Of a stretch of DNA of 64,000 nt, positions 14,110 through 29,975 are shown one piece after another; the first letter of the stretch is position 1; each line of letters opens with the position of its first letter. The position numbers and the translations under genes were made by a program. Under the pieces are notes generated by a model. That model was not told the DNA's origin and did no database searches. It saw only the letters and a program-made list of their open reading frames with translations. This stretch comes from Vanilla planifolia (lineage: Eukaryota > Streptophyta > Magnoliopsida > Asparagales > Orchidaceae), in contig CM043878.1 of the NCBI GenBank assembly GCA_023846275.1, positions 12,469,501 to 12,533,500 of the forward strand, written 5' to 3'.

Positions 14110-15342
14110 TTTATGTCGTTGTTACTAAATTGACGTCCCTCCCAATTATTGCTTCTAGAAGAAATTCTCAAATTGTTAACCCAATATTTCTTCGCGTGGC
14201 TTTGATGTCGACATAAATTGCTTTATGTCACCGTAGTTATGGCGTAGGATCCACAAGAAGATATGCGCATCATTGGCTAATATGTCTTTTTTTAATTACG
14301 AAACAAAAAATGATAATAATTTTATATCGATTTCAACGATTATTGTCGTAAACTTTTAAAGAAATTTATAAAATAAATATAGATTAATATGTGTATATTA
14401 AGTTGTCGATGAAATGAATTTAGTATAAATTAATATTTGTAATAGAATTATAAAAAATGAATTTTGTCATAGTTTAATAAGTTAATTTAAGTGAGATATT
14501 AGTGAGTGTTATTTTTATTTATTGATATCTTCCTATATTGTGAGCCTGTAATCCTAGTTAACTCATCGAATTTATATCAGATATTATAAATTCGTTGTGG
14601 ACCGTCTTACAATTGAAAATTTTGTTTTTTTTTACCGATTTACTATACGTATATTTATATATATCATTCATAATAAATCGTTAAATTTTAATTTTTACTT
14701 TTAGGATGAGAAATTAATAAATATATTAAATTACGTTTGTTAAAAAAATTTAACTCTTTGATTTTATATAATTAATTAAGAGATCACATTTGGATATTTT
14801 ATATTCTTTTCTAAATCTTCTAAATTAATTTATTATATATGATAAGCAAATTAAATTTTGGAATTTAAAATAAAAAAATATAGCTAATAAATAACTGTAA
14901 TAGTTTTATGTAGTTTCGAAATAATATATTTTAAAAAATAATAATATTTTATGTTTAAAAGTTTTATAAGAAATTACGTTTTATTTTGTTTTGAATATTT
15001 CTCCAATAAAAAAAATTTGATTATATCCTAGATATTTAAAAAATAAAAACGGGGAAATAATCTACGTTAATCACGAACCAAATAAAGAAATGTCGCATAA
15101 TTGGCGCTTTCGTATTTTAGCGGGTGTCCGCATAATACTTCTATGCGACAACGTAAACCCGTACGAGCCTTCGATTCGGCAATTTCGCAGGAAAACCGTG
15201 AGTGTTAGCTCACGGATTTTGGCCATTTTCTGCGTCCGCATAATTTGTTTTATGCGGAAGGTCCTATAGTTTCAGTGGATTGTTATTGTGCGGGACGAAA
15301 AGAAGGGGGAAGAAAAAAACAAGCGCATTATCAAACAGAGTT

Positions 15343-15377
<35 letters not shown>

Positions 15378-15687
15378 CTTTTTTCCAAAGTTCGGAAAAA
15401 AAAGTTACATTACGCGGTCAGTTTTAAAAGATATTTTAAAATAAATATAAACTATTCATTATATAAATTTAATGTTTTGGGTTTTATGTAAACATCCATA
15501 TTAAATCATGAATCTCTTTATTAAAACTATTAAGTTATTTATTAATAAAGAATAATTATAGGAGTTTAAAAACATTTATTACGTTTAAATACAATAATCG
15601 TATATTAATCAAACTTTAATTTCGTAAAAACAAAGATTTTAAGTTATTTTGTGTCATATTTTATTTTATTCTAATATATGTGAGCAA

Positions 15688-15730
<43 letters not shown>

Positions 15731-15874
15731 ACGAAAAAATCGAAATGCTAAAAATGTGTAATATGAACAAATATTTTGAATAGTTATTTGCGTAGTTCGA
15801 TGATCAACGATCATTAATACAATATTTGTATGTTTTGAGTTCTCTATTACTTTGTGATTTTTTGTACAATATCT
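14110..15874 (+). repeat. Satellite copy 9 (1765 bp)
   Basis: Shares both variants of copy 8, with a private CGGCAATTTCGC in the core near 15180. Confidence 0.95.
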
Positions 15875-17107
15875 TTTATGTCGTTGTTACTAAATTGACG
15901 TCCCTCCCAATTATTGCTTCTAGAAGAAATTCTCAAATTGTTAACCCAATATTTCTTCGCGTGGCTTTGATGTCGACATAAATTGCTTTATGTCACCGTA
16001 GTTATGGCGTAGGATCCACAAGAAGATATGCGCATCATTGGCTAATATGTCTTTTTTTAATTACGAAACAAAAAATGATAATAATTTAATATCGATTTCA
16101 ACGATTATTGTCGTAAACTTTTAAAGAAATTTATAAAATAAATATAGATTAATATGTGTATATTAAGTTGTCGATGAAATGAATTTAGTATAAATTAATA
16201 TTTGTAATAGAATTATAAAAAATGAATTTTGTCATAGTTTAATAAGTTAATTTAAGTGAGATATTAGTGAGTGTTATTTTTATTTTTTGATATCTTCCTA
16301 TATTGTGAGCCTGTAATCCTAGTTAACTCATCGAATTTATATCAGATATTATAAATTCGTTGTGGACCGTCTTACAATTGAAAATTTTGTTTTTTTTTAC
16401 CGATTTACTATACGTATATTTATATATATCATTCATAATAAATCGTTAAATTTTAATTTTTACTTTTAGGATGAGAAATTAATAAATATATTAAATTACG
16501 TTTGTTAAAAAAATTTAACTCTTTGATTTTATATAATTAATTAAGAGATCACATTTGGATATTTTATATTCTTTTCTAAATCTTCTAAATTAATTTATTA
16601 TATATGATAAGCAAATTAAATTTTGGAATTTAAAATAAAAAAATATAGCTAATAAATAACTGTAATAGTTTTATGTAGTTTCGAAATAATATATTTTAAA
16701 AAATAATAATATTTTATGTTTAAAAGTTTTATAAGAAATTACGTTTTATTTTGTTTTGAATATTTCTCCAATAAAAAAAATTTGATTATATCCTAGATAT
16801 TTAAAAAATAAAAACGGGGAAATAATCTACGTTAATCACGAACCAAATAAAGAAATGTCGCATAATTGGCGCTTTCGTATTTTAGCGGGTGTCCGCATAA
16901 TACTTCTATGCGACAACGTAAACCCGTACGAGCCTTCGATTCGGCGATTTCGCAGGAAAACCGTGAGTGTTAGCTCACGGATTTTGGCCATTTTCTGCGT
17001 CCGCATAATTTGTTTTATGCGGAAGGTCCTATAGTTTCAGTGGATTGTTATTGTGCGGGACGAAAAGAAGGGGGAAGAAAAAAACAAGCGCATTATCAAA
17101 CAGAGTT

Positions 17108-17138
<31 letters not shown>

Positions 17139-17446
17139 CTTTTTTCCAAAGTTCGGAAAAAAAAGTTACATTACGCGGTCAGTTTTAAAAGATATTTTAA
17201 AATAAATATAAACTATTCATTATATAAATTTAATGTTTTGGGTTTTATGTAAACATCCATATTAAATCATGAATCTCTTTATTAAAACTATTAAGTTATT
17301 TATTAATAAAGAATAATTATAGGAGTTTAAAAACATTTATTACGTTTAAATACAATAATCGTATATTAATCAAACTTTAATTTCGTAAAAACAAAGATTT
17401 TAAGTTATTTTGTGTCATATTTTATTTTATTCTAATATATGTGAGC

Positions 17447-17483
<37 letters not shown>

Positions 17484-17633
17484 TATTTTACGAAAAAATC
17501 GAAATGCTAAAAATGTGTAATATGAACAAATATTTTGAATAGTTATTTGCGTAGTTCGATGATCAACGATCATTAATACAATATTTGTATGTTTTGAGTT
17601 CTCTATTACTTTGTGATTTTTTGTACAATATCT
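15875..17633 (+). repeat. Satellite copy 10 (1759 bp)
   Basis: Shortest poly-T run of the array (29). Confidence 0.95.
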
Positions 17634-18866
17634 TTTATGTCGTTGTTACTAAATTGACGTCCCTCCCAATTATTGCTTCTAGAAGAAATTCTCAAATTGT
17701 TAACCCAATATTTCTTCGCGTGGCTTTGATGTCGACATAAATTGCTTTATGTCACCGTAGTTATGGCGTAGGATCCACAAGAAGATATGCGCATCATTGG
17801 CTAATATGTCTTTTTTTAATTACGAAACAAAAAATGATAATAATTTAATATCGATTTCAACGATTATTGTCGTAAACTTTTAAAGAAATTTATAAAATAA
17901 ATATAGATTAATATGTGTATATTAAGTTGTCGATGAAATGAATTTAGTATAAATTAATATTTGTAATAGAATTATAAAAAATGAATTTTGTCATAGTTTA
18001 ATAAGTTAATTTAAGTGAGATATTAGTGAGTGTTATTTTTATTTTTTGATATCTTCCTATATTGTGAGCCTGTAATCCTAGTTAACTCATCGAATTTATA
18101 TCAGATATTATAAATTCGTTGTGGACCGTCTTACAATTGAAAATTTTGTTTTTTTTTACCGATTTACTATACGTATATTTATATATATCATTCATAATAA
18201 ATCGTTAAATTTTAATTTTTACTTTTAGGATGAGAAATTAATAAATATATTAAATTACGTTTGTTAAAAAAATTTAACTCTTTGATTTTATATAATTAAT
18301 TAAGAGATCACATTTGGATATTTTATATTCTTTTCTAAATCTTCTAAATTAATTTATTATATATGATAAGCAAATTAAATTTTGGAATTTAAAATAAAAA
18401 AATATAGCTAATAAATAACTGTAATAGTTTTATGTAGTTTCGAAATAATATATTTTAAAAAATAATAATATTTTATGTTTAAAAGTTTTATAAGAAATTA
18501 CGTTTTATTTTGTTTTGAATATTTCTCCAATAAAAAAAATTTGATTATATCCTAGATATTTAAAAAATAAAAACGGGGAAATAATCTACGTTAATCACGA
18601 ACCAAATAAAGAAATGTCGCATAATTGGCGCTTTCGTATTTTAGCGGGTGTCCGCATAATACTTCTATGCGACAACGTAAACCCGTACGAGCCTTCGATT
18701 CGGCGATTTCGCAGGAAAACCGTGAGTGTTAGCTCACGGATTTTGGCCATTTTCTGCGTCCGCATAATTTGTTTTATGCGGAAGGTCCTATAGTTTCAGT
18801 GGATTGTTATTGTGCGGGACGAAAAGAAGGGGGAAGAAAAAAACAAGCGCATTATCAAACAGAGTT

Positions 18867-18900
<34 letters not shown>

Positions 18901-19208
18901 CTTTTTTCCAAAGTTCGGAAAAAAAAGTTACATTACGCGGTCAGTTTTAAAAGATATTTTAAAATAAATATAAACTATTCATTATATAAATTTAATGTTT
19001 TGGGTTTTATGTAAACATCCATATTAAATCATGAATCTCTTTATTAAAACTATTAAGTTATTTATTAATAAAGAATAATTATAGGAGTTTAAAAACATTT
19101 ATTACGTTTAAATACAATAATCGTATATTAATCAAACTTTAATTTCGTAAAAACAAAGATTTTAAGTTATTTTGTGTCATATTTTATTTTATTCTAATAT
19201 ATGTGAGC

Positions 19209-19245
<37 letters not shown>

Positions 19246-19395
19246 TATTTTACGAAAAAATCGAAATGCTAAAAATGTGTAATATGAACAAATATTTTGA
19301 ATAGTTATTTGCGTAGTTCGATGATCAACGATCATTAATACAATATTTGTATGTTTTGAGTTCTCTATTACTTTGTGATTTTTTGTACAATATCT
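17634..19395 (+). repeat. Satellite copy 11 (1762 bp)
   Basis: Poly-T of 32; majority state at tracked sites. Confidence 0.95.
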
Positions 19396-20628
19396 TTTAT
19401 GTCGTTGTTACTAAATTGACGTCCCTCCCAATTATTGCTTCTAGAAGAAATTCTCAAATTGTTAACCCAATATTTCTTCGCGTGGCTTTGATGTCGACAT
19501 AAATTGCTTTATGTCACCGTAGTTATGGCGTAGGATCCACAAGAAGATATGCGCATCATTGGCTAATATGTCTTTTTTTAATTACGAAACAAAAAATGAT
19601 AATAATTTAATATCGATTTCAACGATTATTGTCGTAAACTTTTAAAGAAATTTATAAAATAAATATAGATTAATATGTGTATATTAAGTTGTCGATGAAA
19701 TGAATTTAGTATAAATTAATATTTGTAATAGAATTATAAAAAATGAATTTTGTCATAGTTTAATAAGTTAATTTAAGTGAGATATTAGTGAGTGTTATTT
19801 TTATTTTTTGATATCTTCCTATATTGTGAGCCTGTAATCCTAGTTAACTCATCGAATTTATATCAGATATTATAAATTCGTTGTGGACCGTCTTACAATT
19901 GAAAATTTTGTTTTTTTTTACCGATTTACTATACGTATATTTATATATATCATTCATAATAAATCGTTAAATTTTAATTTTTACTTTTAGGATGAGAAAT
20001 TAATAAATATATTAAATTACGTTTGTTAAAAAAATTTAACTCTTTGATTTTATATAATTAATTAAGAGATCACATTTGGATATTTTATATTCTTTTCTAA
20101 ATCTTCTAAATTAATTTATTATATATGATAAGCAAATTAAATTTTGGAATTTAAAATAAAAAAATATAGCTAATAAATAACTGTAATAGTTTTATGTAGT
20201 TTCGAAATAATATATTTTAAAAAATAATAATATTTTATGTTTAAAAGTTTTATAAGAAATTACGTTTTATTTTGTTTTGAATATTTCTCCAATAAAAAAA
20301 ATTTGATTATATCCTAGATATTTAAAAAATAAAAACGGGGAAATAATCTACGTTAATCACGAACCAAATAAAGAAATGTCGCATAATTGGCGCTTTCGTA
20401 TTTTAGCGGGTGTCCGCATAATACTTCTATGCGACAACGTAAACCCGTACGAGCCTTCGATTCGGCGATTTCGCAGGAAAACCGTGAGTGTTAGCTCACG
20501 GATTTTGGCCATTTTCTGCGTCCGCATAATTTGTTTTATGCGGAAGGTCCTATAGTTTCAGTGGATTGTTATTGTGCGGGACGAAAAGAAGGGGGAAGAA
20601 AAAAACAAGCGCATTATCAAACAGAGTT

Positions 20629-20663
<35 letters not shown>

Positions 20664-20971
20664 CTTTTTTCCAAAGTTCGGAAAAAAAAGTTACATTACG
20701 CGGTCAGTTTTAAAAGATATTTTAAAATAAATATAAACTATTCATTATATAAATTTAATGTTTTGGGTTTTATGTAAACATCCATATTAAATCATGAATC
20801 TCTTTATTAAAACTATTAAGTTATTTATTAATAAAGAATAATTATAGGAGTTTAAAAACATTTATTACGTTTAAATACAATAATCGTATATTAATCAAAC
20901 TTTAATTTCGTAAAAACAAAGATTTTAAGTTATTTTGTGTCATATTTTATTTTATTCTAATATATGTGAGC

Positions 20972-21016
<45 letters not shown>

Positions 21017-21160
21017 ACGAAAAAATCGAAATGCTAAAAATGTGTAATATGAACAAATATTTTGAATAGTTATTTGCGTAGTTCGATGATCAACGATCAT
21101 TAATACAATATTTGTATGTTTTGAGTTCTCTATTACTTTGTGATTTTTTGTACAATATCT
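19396..21160 (+). repeat. Satellite copy 12 (1765 bp)
   Basis: Poly-T of 33; majority state at tracked sites. Confidence 0.95.
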
Positions 21161-22393
21161 TTTATGTCGTTGTTACTAAATTGACGTCCCTCCCAATTAT
21201 TGCTTCTAGAAGAAATTCTCAAATTGTTAACCCAATATTTCTTCGCGTGGCTTTGATGTCGACATAAATTGCTTTATGTCACCGTAGTTATGGCGTAGGA
21301 TCCACAAGAAGATATGCGCATCATTGGCTAATATGTCTTTTTTTAATTACGAAACAAAAAATGATAATAATTTAATATCGATTTCAACGATTATTGTCGT
21401 AAACTTTTAAAGAAATTTATAAAATAAATATAGATTAATATGTGTATATTAAGTTGTCGATGAAATGAATTTAGTATAAATTAATATTTGTAATAGAATT
21501 ATAAAAAATGAATTTTGTCATAGTTTAATAAGTTAATTTAAGTGAGATATTAGTGAGTGTTATTTTTATTTTTTGATATCTTCCTATATTGTGAGCCTGT
21601 AATCCTAGTTAACTCATCGAATTTATATCAGATATTATAAATTCGTTGTGGACCGTCTTACAATTGAAAATTTTGTTTTTTTTTACCGATTTACTATACG
21701 TATATTTATATATATCATTCATAATAAATCGCTAAATTTTAATTTTTACTTTTAGGATGAGAAATTAATAAATATATTAAATTACGTTTGTTAAAAAAAT
21801 TTAACTCTTTGATTTTATATAATTAATTAAGAGATCACATTTGGATATTTTATATTCTTTTCTAAATCTTCTAAATTAATTTATTATATATGATAAGCAA
21901 ATTAAATTTTGGAATTTAAAATAAAAAAATATAGCTAATAAATAACTGTAATAGTTTTATGTAGTTTCGAAATAATATATTTTAAAAAATAATAATATTT
22001 TATGTTTAAAAGTTTTATAAGAAATTACGTTTTATTTTGTTTTGAATATTTCTCCAATAAAAAAAATTTGATTATATCCTAGATATTTAAAAAATAAAAA
22101 CGGGGAAATAATCTACGTTAATCACGAACCAAATAAAGAAATGTCGCATAATTGGCGCTTTCGTATTTTAGCGGGTGTCCGCATAATACTTCTATGCGAC
22201 AACGTAAACCCGTACGAGCCTTCGATTCGGCGATTTCGCAGGAAAACCGTGAGTGTTAGCTCACGGATTTTGGCCATTTTCTGCGTCCGCATAATTTGTT
22301 TTATGCGGAAGGTCCTATAGTTTCAGTGGATTGTTATTGTGCGGGACGAAAAGAAGGGGGAAGAAAAAAACAAGCGCATTATCAAACAGAGTT

Positions 22394-22427
<34 letters not shown>

Positions 22428-22738
22428 CTTTTTTCCAAAGTTCGGAAAAAAAAGTTACATTACGCGGTCAGTTTTAAAAGATATTTTAAAATAAATATAA
22501 ACTATTCATTATATAAATTTAATGTTTTGGGTTTTATGTAAACATCCATATTAAATCATGAATCTCTTTATTAAAACTATTAAGTTATTTATTAATAAAG
22601 AATAATTATAGGAGTTTAAAAACATTTATTACGTTTAAATACAATAATCGTATATTAATCAAACTTTAATTTCGTAAAAACAAAGATTTTAAGTTATTTT
22701 GTGTCATATTTTATTTTATTCTAATATATGTGAGCAAA

Positions 22739-22781
<43 letters not shown>

Positions 22782-22925
22782 ACGAAAAAATCGAAATGCT
22801 AAAAATGTGTAATATGAACAAATATTTTGAATAGTTATTTGCGTAGTTCGATGATCAACGATCATTAATACAATATTTGTATGTTTTGAGTTCTCTATTA
22901 CTTTGTGATTTTTTGTACAATATCT
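21161..22925 (+). repeat. Satellite copy 13 (1765 bp)
   Basis: Poly-T of 32. AATCGCTAAAT (majority AATCGTTAAAT) near 21730, shared with copies 14 and 23. Confidence 0.95.
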
Positions 22926-24158
22926 TTTATGTCGTTGTTACTAAATTGACGTCCCTCCCAATTATTGCTTCTAGAAGAAATTCTCAAATTGTTAACCCAA
23001 TATTTCTTCGCGTGGCTTTGATGTCGACATAAATTGCTTTATGTCACCGTAGTTATGGCGTAGGATCCACAAGAAGATATGCGCATCATTGGCTAATATG
23101 TCTTTTTTTAATTACGAAACAAAAAATGATAATAATTTAATATCGATTTCAACGATTATTGTCGTAAACTTTTAAAGAAATTTATAAAATAAATATAGAT
23201 TAATATGTGTATATTAAGTTGTCGATGAAATGAATTTAGTATAAATTAATATTTGTAATAGAATTATAAAAAATGAATTTTGTCATAGTTTAATAAGTTA
23301 ATTTAAGTGAGATATTAGTGAGTGTTATTTTTATTTTTTGATATCTTCCTATATTGTGAGCCTGTAATCCTAGTTAACTCATCGAATTTATATCAGATAT
23401 TATAAATTCGTTGTGGACCGTCTTACAATTGAAAATTTTGTTTTTTTTTACCGATTTACTATACGTATATTTATATATATCATTCATAATAAATCGCTAA
23501 ATTTTAATTTTTACTTTTAGGATGAGAAATTAATAAATATATTAAATTACGTTTGTTAAAAAAATTTAACTCTTTGATTTTATATAATTAATTAAGAGAT
23601 CACATTTGGATATTTTATATTCTTTTCTAAATCTTCTAAATTAATTTATTATATATGATAAGCAAATTAAATTTTGGAATTTAAAATAAAAAAATATAGC
23701 TAATAAATAACTGTAATAGTTTTATGTAGTTTCGAAATAATATATTTTAAAAAATAATAATATTTTATGTTTAAAAGTTTTATAAGAAATTACGTTTTAT
23801 TTTGTTTTGAATATTTCTCCAATAAAAAAAATTTGATTATATCCTAGATATTTAAAAAATAAAAACGGGGAAATAATCTACGTTAATCACGAACCAAATA
23901 AAGAAATGTCGCATAATTGGCGCTTTCGTATTTTAGCGGGTGTCCGCATAATACTTCTATGCGACAACGTAAACCCGTACGAGCCTTCGATTCGGCGATT
24001 TCGCAGGAAAACCGTGAGTGTTAGCTCACGGATTTTGGCCATTTTCTGCGTCCGCATAATTTGTTTTATGCGGAAGGTCCTATAGTTTCAGTGGATTGTT
24101 ATTGTGCGGGACGAAAAGAAGGGGGAAGAAAAAAACAAGCGCATTATCAAACAGAGTT

Positions 24159-24191
<33 letters not shown>

Positions 24192-24502
24192 CTTTTTTCC
24201 AAAGTTCGGAAAAAAAAGTTACATTACGCGGTCAGTTTTAAAAGATATTTTAAAATAAATATAAACTATTCATTATATAAATTTAATGTTTTGGGTTTTA
24301 TGTAAACATCCATATTAAATCATGAATCTCTTTATTAAAACTATTAAGTTATTTATTAATAAAGAATAATTATAGGAGTTTAAAAACATTTATTACGTTT
24401 AAATACAATAATCGTATATTAATCAAACTTTAATTTCGTAAAAACAAAGATTTTAAGTTATTTTGTGTCATATTTTATTTTATTCTAATATATGTGAGCA
24501 AA

Positions 24503-24545
<43 letters not shown>

Positions 24546-24689
24546 ACGAAAAAATCGAAATGCTAAAAATGTGTAATATGAACAAATATTTTGAATAGTT
24601 ATTTGCGTAGTTCGATGATCAACGATCATTAATACAATATTTGTATGTTTTGAGTTCTCTATTACTTTGTGATTTTTTGTACAATATCT
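22926..24689 (+). repeat. Satellite copy 14 (1764 bp)
   Basis: AATCGCTAAAT with poly-T of 31, the same combination as copy 23. Confidence 0.95.
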
Positions 24690-25922
24690 TTTATGTCGTT
24701 GTTACTAAATTGACGTCCCTCCCAATTATTGCTTCTAGAAGAAATTCTCAAATTGTTAACCCAATATTTCTTCGCGTGGCTTTGATGTCGACATAAATTG
24801 CTTTATGTCACCGTAGTTATGGCGTAGGATCCACAAGAAGATATGCGCATCATTGGCTAATATGTCTTTTTTTAATTACGAAACAAAAAATGATAATAAT
24901 TTAATATCGATTTCAACGATTATTGTCGTAAACTTTTAAAGAAATTTATAAAATAAATATAGATTAATATGTGTATATTAAGTTGTCGATGAAATGAATT
25001 TAGTATAAATTAATATTTGTAATAGAATTATAAAAAATGAATTTTGTCATAGTTTAATAAGTTAATTTAAGTGAGATATTAGTGAGTGTTATTTTTATTT
25101 TTTGATATCTTCCTATATTGTGAGCCTGTAATCCTAGTTAACTCATCGAATTTATATCAGATATTATAAATTCGTTGTGGACCGTCTTACAATTGAAAAT
25201 TTTGTTTTTTTTTACCGATTTACTATACGTATATTTATATATATCATTCATAATAAATCGTTAAATTTTAATTTTTACTTTTAGGATGAGAAATTAATAA
25301 ATATATTAAATTACGTTTGTTAAAAAAATTTAACTCTTTGATTTTATATAATTAATTAAGAGATCACATTTGGATATTTTATATTCTTTTCTAAATCTTC
25401 TAAATTAATTTATTATATATGATAAGCAAATTAAATTTTGGAATTTAAAATAAAAAAATATAGCTAATAAATAACTGTAATAGTTTTATGTAGTTTCGAA
25501 ATAATATATTTTAAAAAATAATAATATTTTATGTTTAAAAGTTTTATAAGAAATTACGTTTTATTTTGTTTTGAATATTTCTCCAATAAAAAAAATTTGA
25601 TTATATCCTAGATATTTAAAAAATAAAAACGGGGAAATAATCTACGTTAATCACGAACCAAATAAAGAAATGTCGCATAATTGGCGCTTTCGTATTTTAG
25701 CGGGTGTCCGCATAATACTTCTATGCGACAACGTAAACCCGTACGAGCCTTCGATTCGGCGATTTCGCAGGAAAACCGTGAGTGTTAGCTCACGGATTTT
25801 GGCCATTTTCTGCGTCCGCATAATTTGTTTTATGCGGAAGGTCCTATAGTTTCAGTGGATTGTTATTGTGCGGGACGAAAAGAAGGGGGAAGAAAAAAAC
25901 AAGCGCATTATCAAACAGAGTT

Positions 25923-25960
<38 letters not shown>

Positions 25961-26272
25961 CTTTTTTCCAAAGTTCGGAAAAAAAAGTTACATTACGCGG
26001 TCAGTTTTAAAAGATATTTTAAAATAAATATAAACTATTCATTATATAAATTTAATGTTTTGGGTTTTATGTAAACATCCATATTAAATCATGAATCTCT
26101 TTATTAAAACTATTAAGTTATTTATTAATAAAGAATAATTATAGGAGTTTAAAAACATTTATTACGTTTAAATACAATAATCGTATATTAATCAAACTTT
26201 AATTTCGTAAAAACAAAGATTTTAAGTTATTTTGTGTCATATTTTATTTTATTCTAATATATGTGAGCAAAA

Positions 26273-26311
<39 letters not shown>

Positions 26312-26455
26312 ACGAAAAAATCGAAATGCTAAAAATGTGTAATATGAACAAATATTTTGAATAGTTATTTGCGTAGTTCGATGATCAACGATCATTAATA
26401 CAATATTTGTATGTTTTGAGTTCTCTATTACTTTGTGATTTTTTGTACAATATCT
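24690..26455 (+). repeat. Satellite copy 15 (1766 bp)
   Basis: Poly-T of 36; majority state at tracked sites. Confidence 0.95.
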
Positions 26456-27688
26456 TTTATGTCGTTGTTACTAAATTGACGTCCCTCCCAATTATTGCTT
26501 CTAGAAGAAATTCTCAAATTGTTAACCCAATATTTCTTCGCGTGGCTTTGATGTCGACATAAATTGCTTTATGTCACCGTAGTTATGGCGTAGGATCCAC
26601 AAGAAGATATGCGCATCATTGGCTAATATGTCTTTTTTTAATTACGAAACAAAAAATGATAATAATTTAATATCGATTTCAACGATTATTGTCGTAAACT
26701 TTTAAAGAAATTTATAAAATAAATATAGATTAATATGTGTATATTAAGTTGTCGATGAAATGAATTTAGTATAAATTAATATTTGTAATAGAATTATAAA
26801 AAATGAATTTTGTCATAGTTTAATAAGTTAATTTAAGTGAGATATTAGTGAGTGTTATTTTTATTTTTTGATATCTTCCTATATTGTGAGCCTGTAATCC
26901 TAGTTAACTCATCGAATTTATATCAGATATTATAAATTCGTTGTGGACCGTCTTACAATTGAAAATTTTGTTTTTTTTTACCGATTTACTATACGTATAT
27001 TTATATATATCATTCATAATAAATCGTTAAATTTTAATTTTTACTTTTAGGATGAGAAATTAATAAATATATTAAATTACGTTTGTTAAAAAAATTTAAC
27101 TCTTTGATTTTATATAATTAATTAAGAGATCACATTTGGATATTTTATATTCTTTTCTAAATCTTCTAAATTAATTTATTATATATGATAAGCAAATTAA
27201 ATTTTGGAATTTAAAATAAAAAAATATAGCTAATAAATAACTGTAATAGTTTTATGTAGTTTCGAAATAATATATTTTAAAAAATAATAATATTTTATGT
27301 TTAAAAGTTTTATAAGAAATTACGTTTTATTTTGTTTTGAATATTTCTCCAATAAAAAAAATTTGATTATATCCTAGATATTTAAAAAATAAAAACGGGG
27401 AAATAATCTACGTTAATCACGAACCAAATAAAGAAATGTCGCATAATTGGCGCTTTCGTATTTTAGCGGGTGTCCGCATAATACTTCTATGCGACAACGT
27501 AAACCCGTACGAGCCTTCGATTCGGCGATTTCGCAGGAAAACCGTGAGTGTTAGCTCACGGATTTTGGCCATTTTCTGCGTCCGCATAATTTGTTTGATG
27601 CGGAAGGTCCTATAGTTTCAGTGGATTGTTATTGTGCGGGACGAAAAGAAGGGGGAAGAAAAAAACAAGCGCATTATCAAACAGAGTT

Positions 27689-27725
<37 letters not shown>

Positions 27726-28212
27726 CCAAAGTTCGGAAAAAAAAGTTACATTACGCGGTCAGTTTTAAAAGATATTTTAAAATAAATATAAACTATTCAT
27801 TATATAAATTTAATGTTTTGGGTTTTATGTAAACATCCATATTAAATCATGAATCTCTTTATTAAAACTATTAAGTTATTTATTAATAAAGAATAATTAT
27901 AGGAGTTTAAAAACATTTATTACGTTTAAATACAATAATCGTATATTAATCAAACTTTAATTTCGTAAAAACAAAGATTTTAAGTTATTTTGTGTCATAT
28001 TTTATTTTATTCTAATATATGTGAGCAAAAAAAAAAAAAAAATATATATATAAATATATATATATTTTACGAAAAAATCGAAATGCTAAAAATGTGTAAT
28101 ATGAACAAATATTTTGAATAGTTATTTGCGTAGTTCGATGATCAACGATCATTAATACAATATTTGTATGTTTTGAGTTCTCTATTACTTTGTGATTTTT
28201 TGTACAATATCT
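26456..28212 (+). repeat. Satellite copy 16 (1757 bp)
   Basis: TTTGATGCGG variant as in copies 1 and 17. The C that normally breaks the T run is missing, leaving 35 T directly before CCAAAG. The TA run is interrupted by an extra A near 28053. Confidence 0.95.
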
Positions 28213-29445
28213 TTTATGTCGTTGTTACTAAATTGACGTCCCTCCCAATTATTGCTTCTAGAAGAAATTCTCAAATTGTTAACCCAATATTTCTTCGCGT
28301 GGCTTTGATGTCGACATAAATTGCTTTATGTCACCGTAGTTATGGCGTAGGATCCACAAGAAGATATGCGCATCATTGGCTAATATGTCTTTTTTTAATT
28401 ACGAAACAAAAAATGATAATAATTTAATATCGATTTCAACGATTATTGTCGTAAACTTTTAAAGAAATTTATAAAATAAATATAGATTAATATGTGTATA
28501 TTAAGTTGTCGATGAAATGAATTTAGTATAAATTAATATTTGTAATAGAATTATAAAAAATGAATTTTGTCATAGTTTAATAAGTTAATTTAAGTGAGAT
28601 ATTAGTGAGTGTTATTTTTATTTTTTGATATCTTCCTATATTGTGAGCCTGTAATCCTAGTTAACTCATCGAATTTATATCAGATATTATAAATTCGTTG
28701 TGGACCGTCTTACAATTGAAAATTTTGTTTTTTTTTACCGATTTACTATACGTATATTTATATATATCATTCATAATAAATCGTTAAATTTTAATTTTTA
28801 CTTTTAGGATGAGAAATTAATAAATATATTAAATTACGTTTGTTAAAAAAATTTAACTCTTTGATTTTATATAATTAATTAAGAGATCACATTTGGATAT
28901 TTTATATTCTTTTCTAAATCTTCTAAATTAATTTATTATATATGATAAGCAAATTAAATTTTGGAATTTAAAATAAAAAAATATAGCTAATAAATAACTG
29001 TAATAGTTTTATGTAGTTTCGAAATAATATATTTTAAAAAATAATAATATTTTATGTTTAAAAGTTTTATAAGAAATTACGTTTTATTTTGTTTTGAATA
29101 TTTCTCCAATAAAAAAAATTTGATTATATCCTAGATATTTAAAAAATAAAAACGGGGAAATAATCTACGTTAATCACGAACCAAATAAAGAAATGTCGCA
29201 TAATTGGCGCTTTCGTATTTTAGCGGGTGTCCGCATAATACTTCTATGCGACAACGTAAACCCGTACGAGCCTTCGATTCGGCGATTTCGCAGGAAAACC
29301 GTGAGTGTTAGCTCACGGATTTTGGCCATTTTCTGCGTCCGCATAATTTGTTTGATGCGGAAGGTCCTATAGTTTCAGTGGATTGTTATTGTGCGGGACG
29401 AAAAGAAGGGGGAAGAAAAAAACAAGCGCATTATCAAACAGAGTT

Positions 29446-29478
<33 letters not shown>

Positions 29479-29788
29479 CTTTTTTCCAAAGTTCGGAAAA
29501 AAAAGTTACATTACGCGGTCAGTTTTAAAAGATATTTTAAAATAAATATAAACTATTCATTATATAAATTTAATGTTTTGGGTTTTATGTAAACATCCAT
29601 ATTAAATCATGAATCTCTTTATTAAAACTATTAAGTTATTTATTAATAAAGAATAATTATAGGAGTTTAAAAACATTTATTACGTTTAAATACAATAATC
29701 GTATATTAATCAAACTTTAATTTCGTAAAAAAAAAGATTTTAAGTTATTTTGTGTCATATTTTATTTTATTCTAATATATGTGAGCAA

Positions 29789-29831
<43 letters not shown>

Positions 29832-29975
29832 ACGAAAAAATCGAAATGCTAAAAATGTGTAATATGAACAAATATTTTGAATAGTTATTTGCGTAGTTCG
29901 ATGATCAACGATCATTAATACAATATTTGTATGTTTTGAGTTCTCTATTACTTTGTGATTTTTTGTACAATATCT
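28213..29975 (+). repeat. Satellite copy 17 (1763 bp)
   Basis: TTTGATGCGG variant, poly-T of 31, and a private C-to-A change in CGTAAAAACAAAG near 29730. Confidence 0.95.
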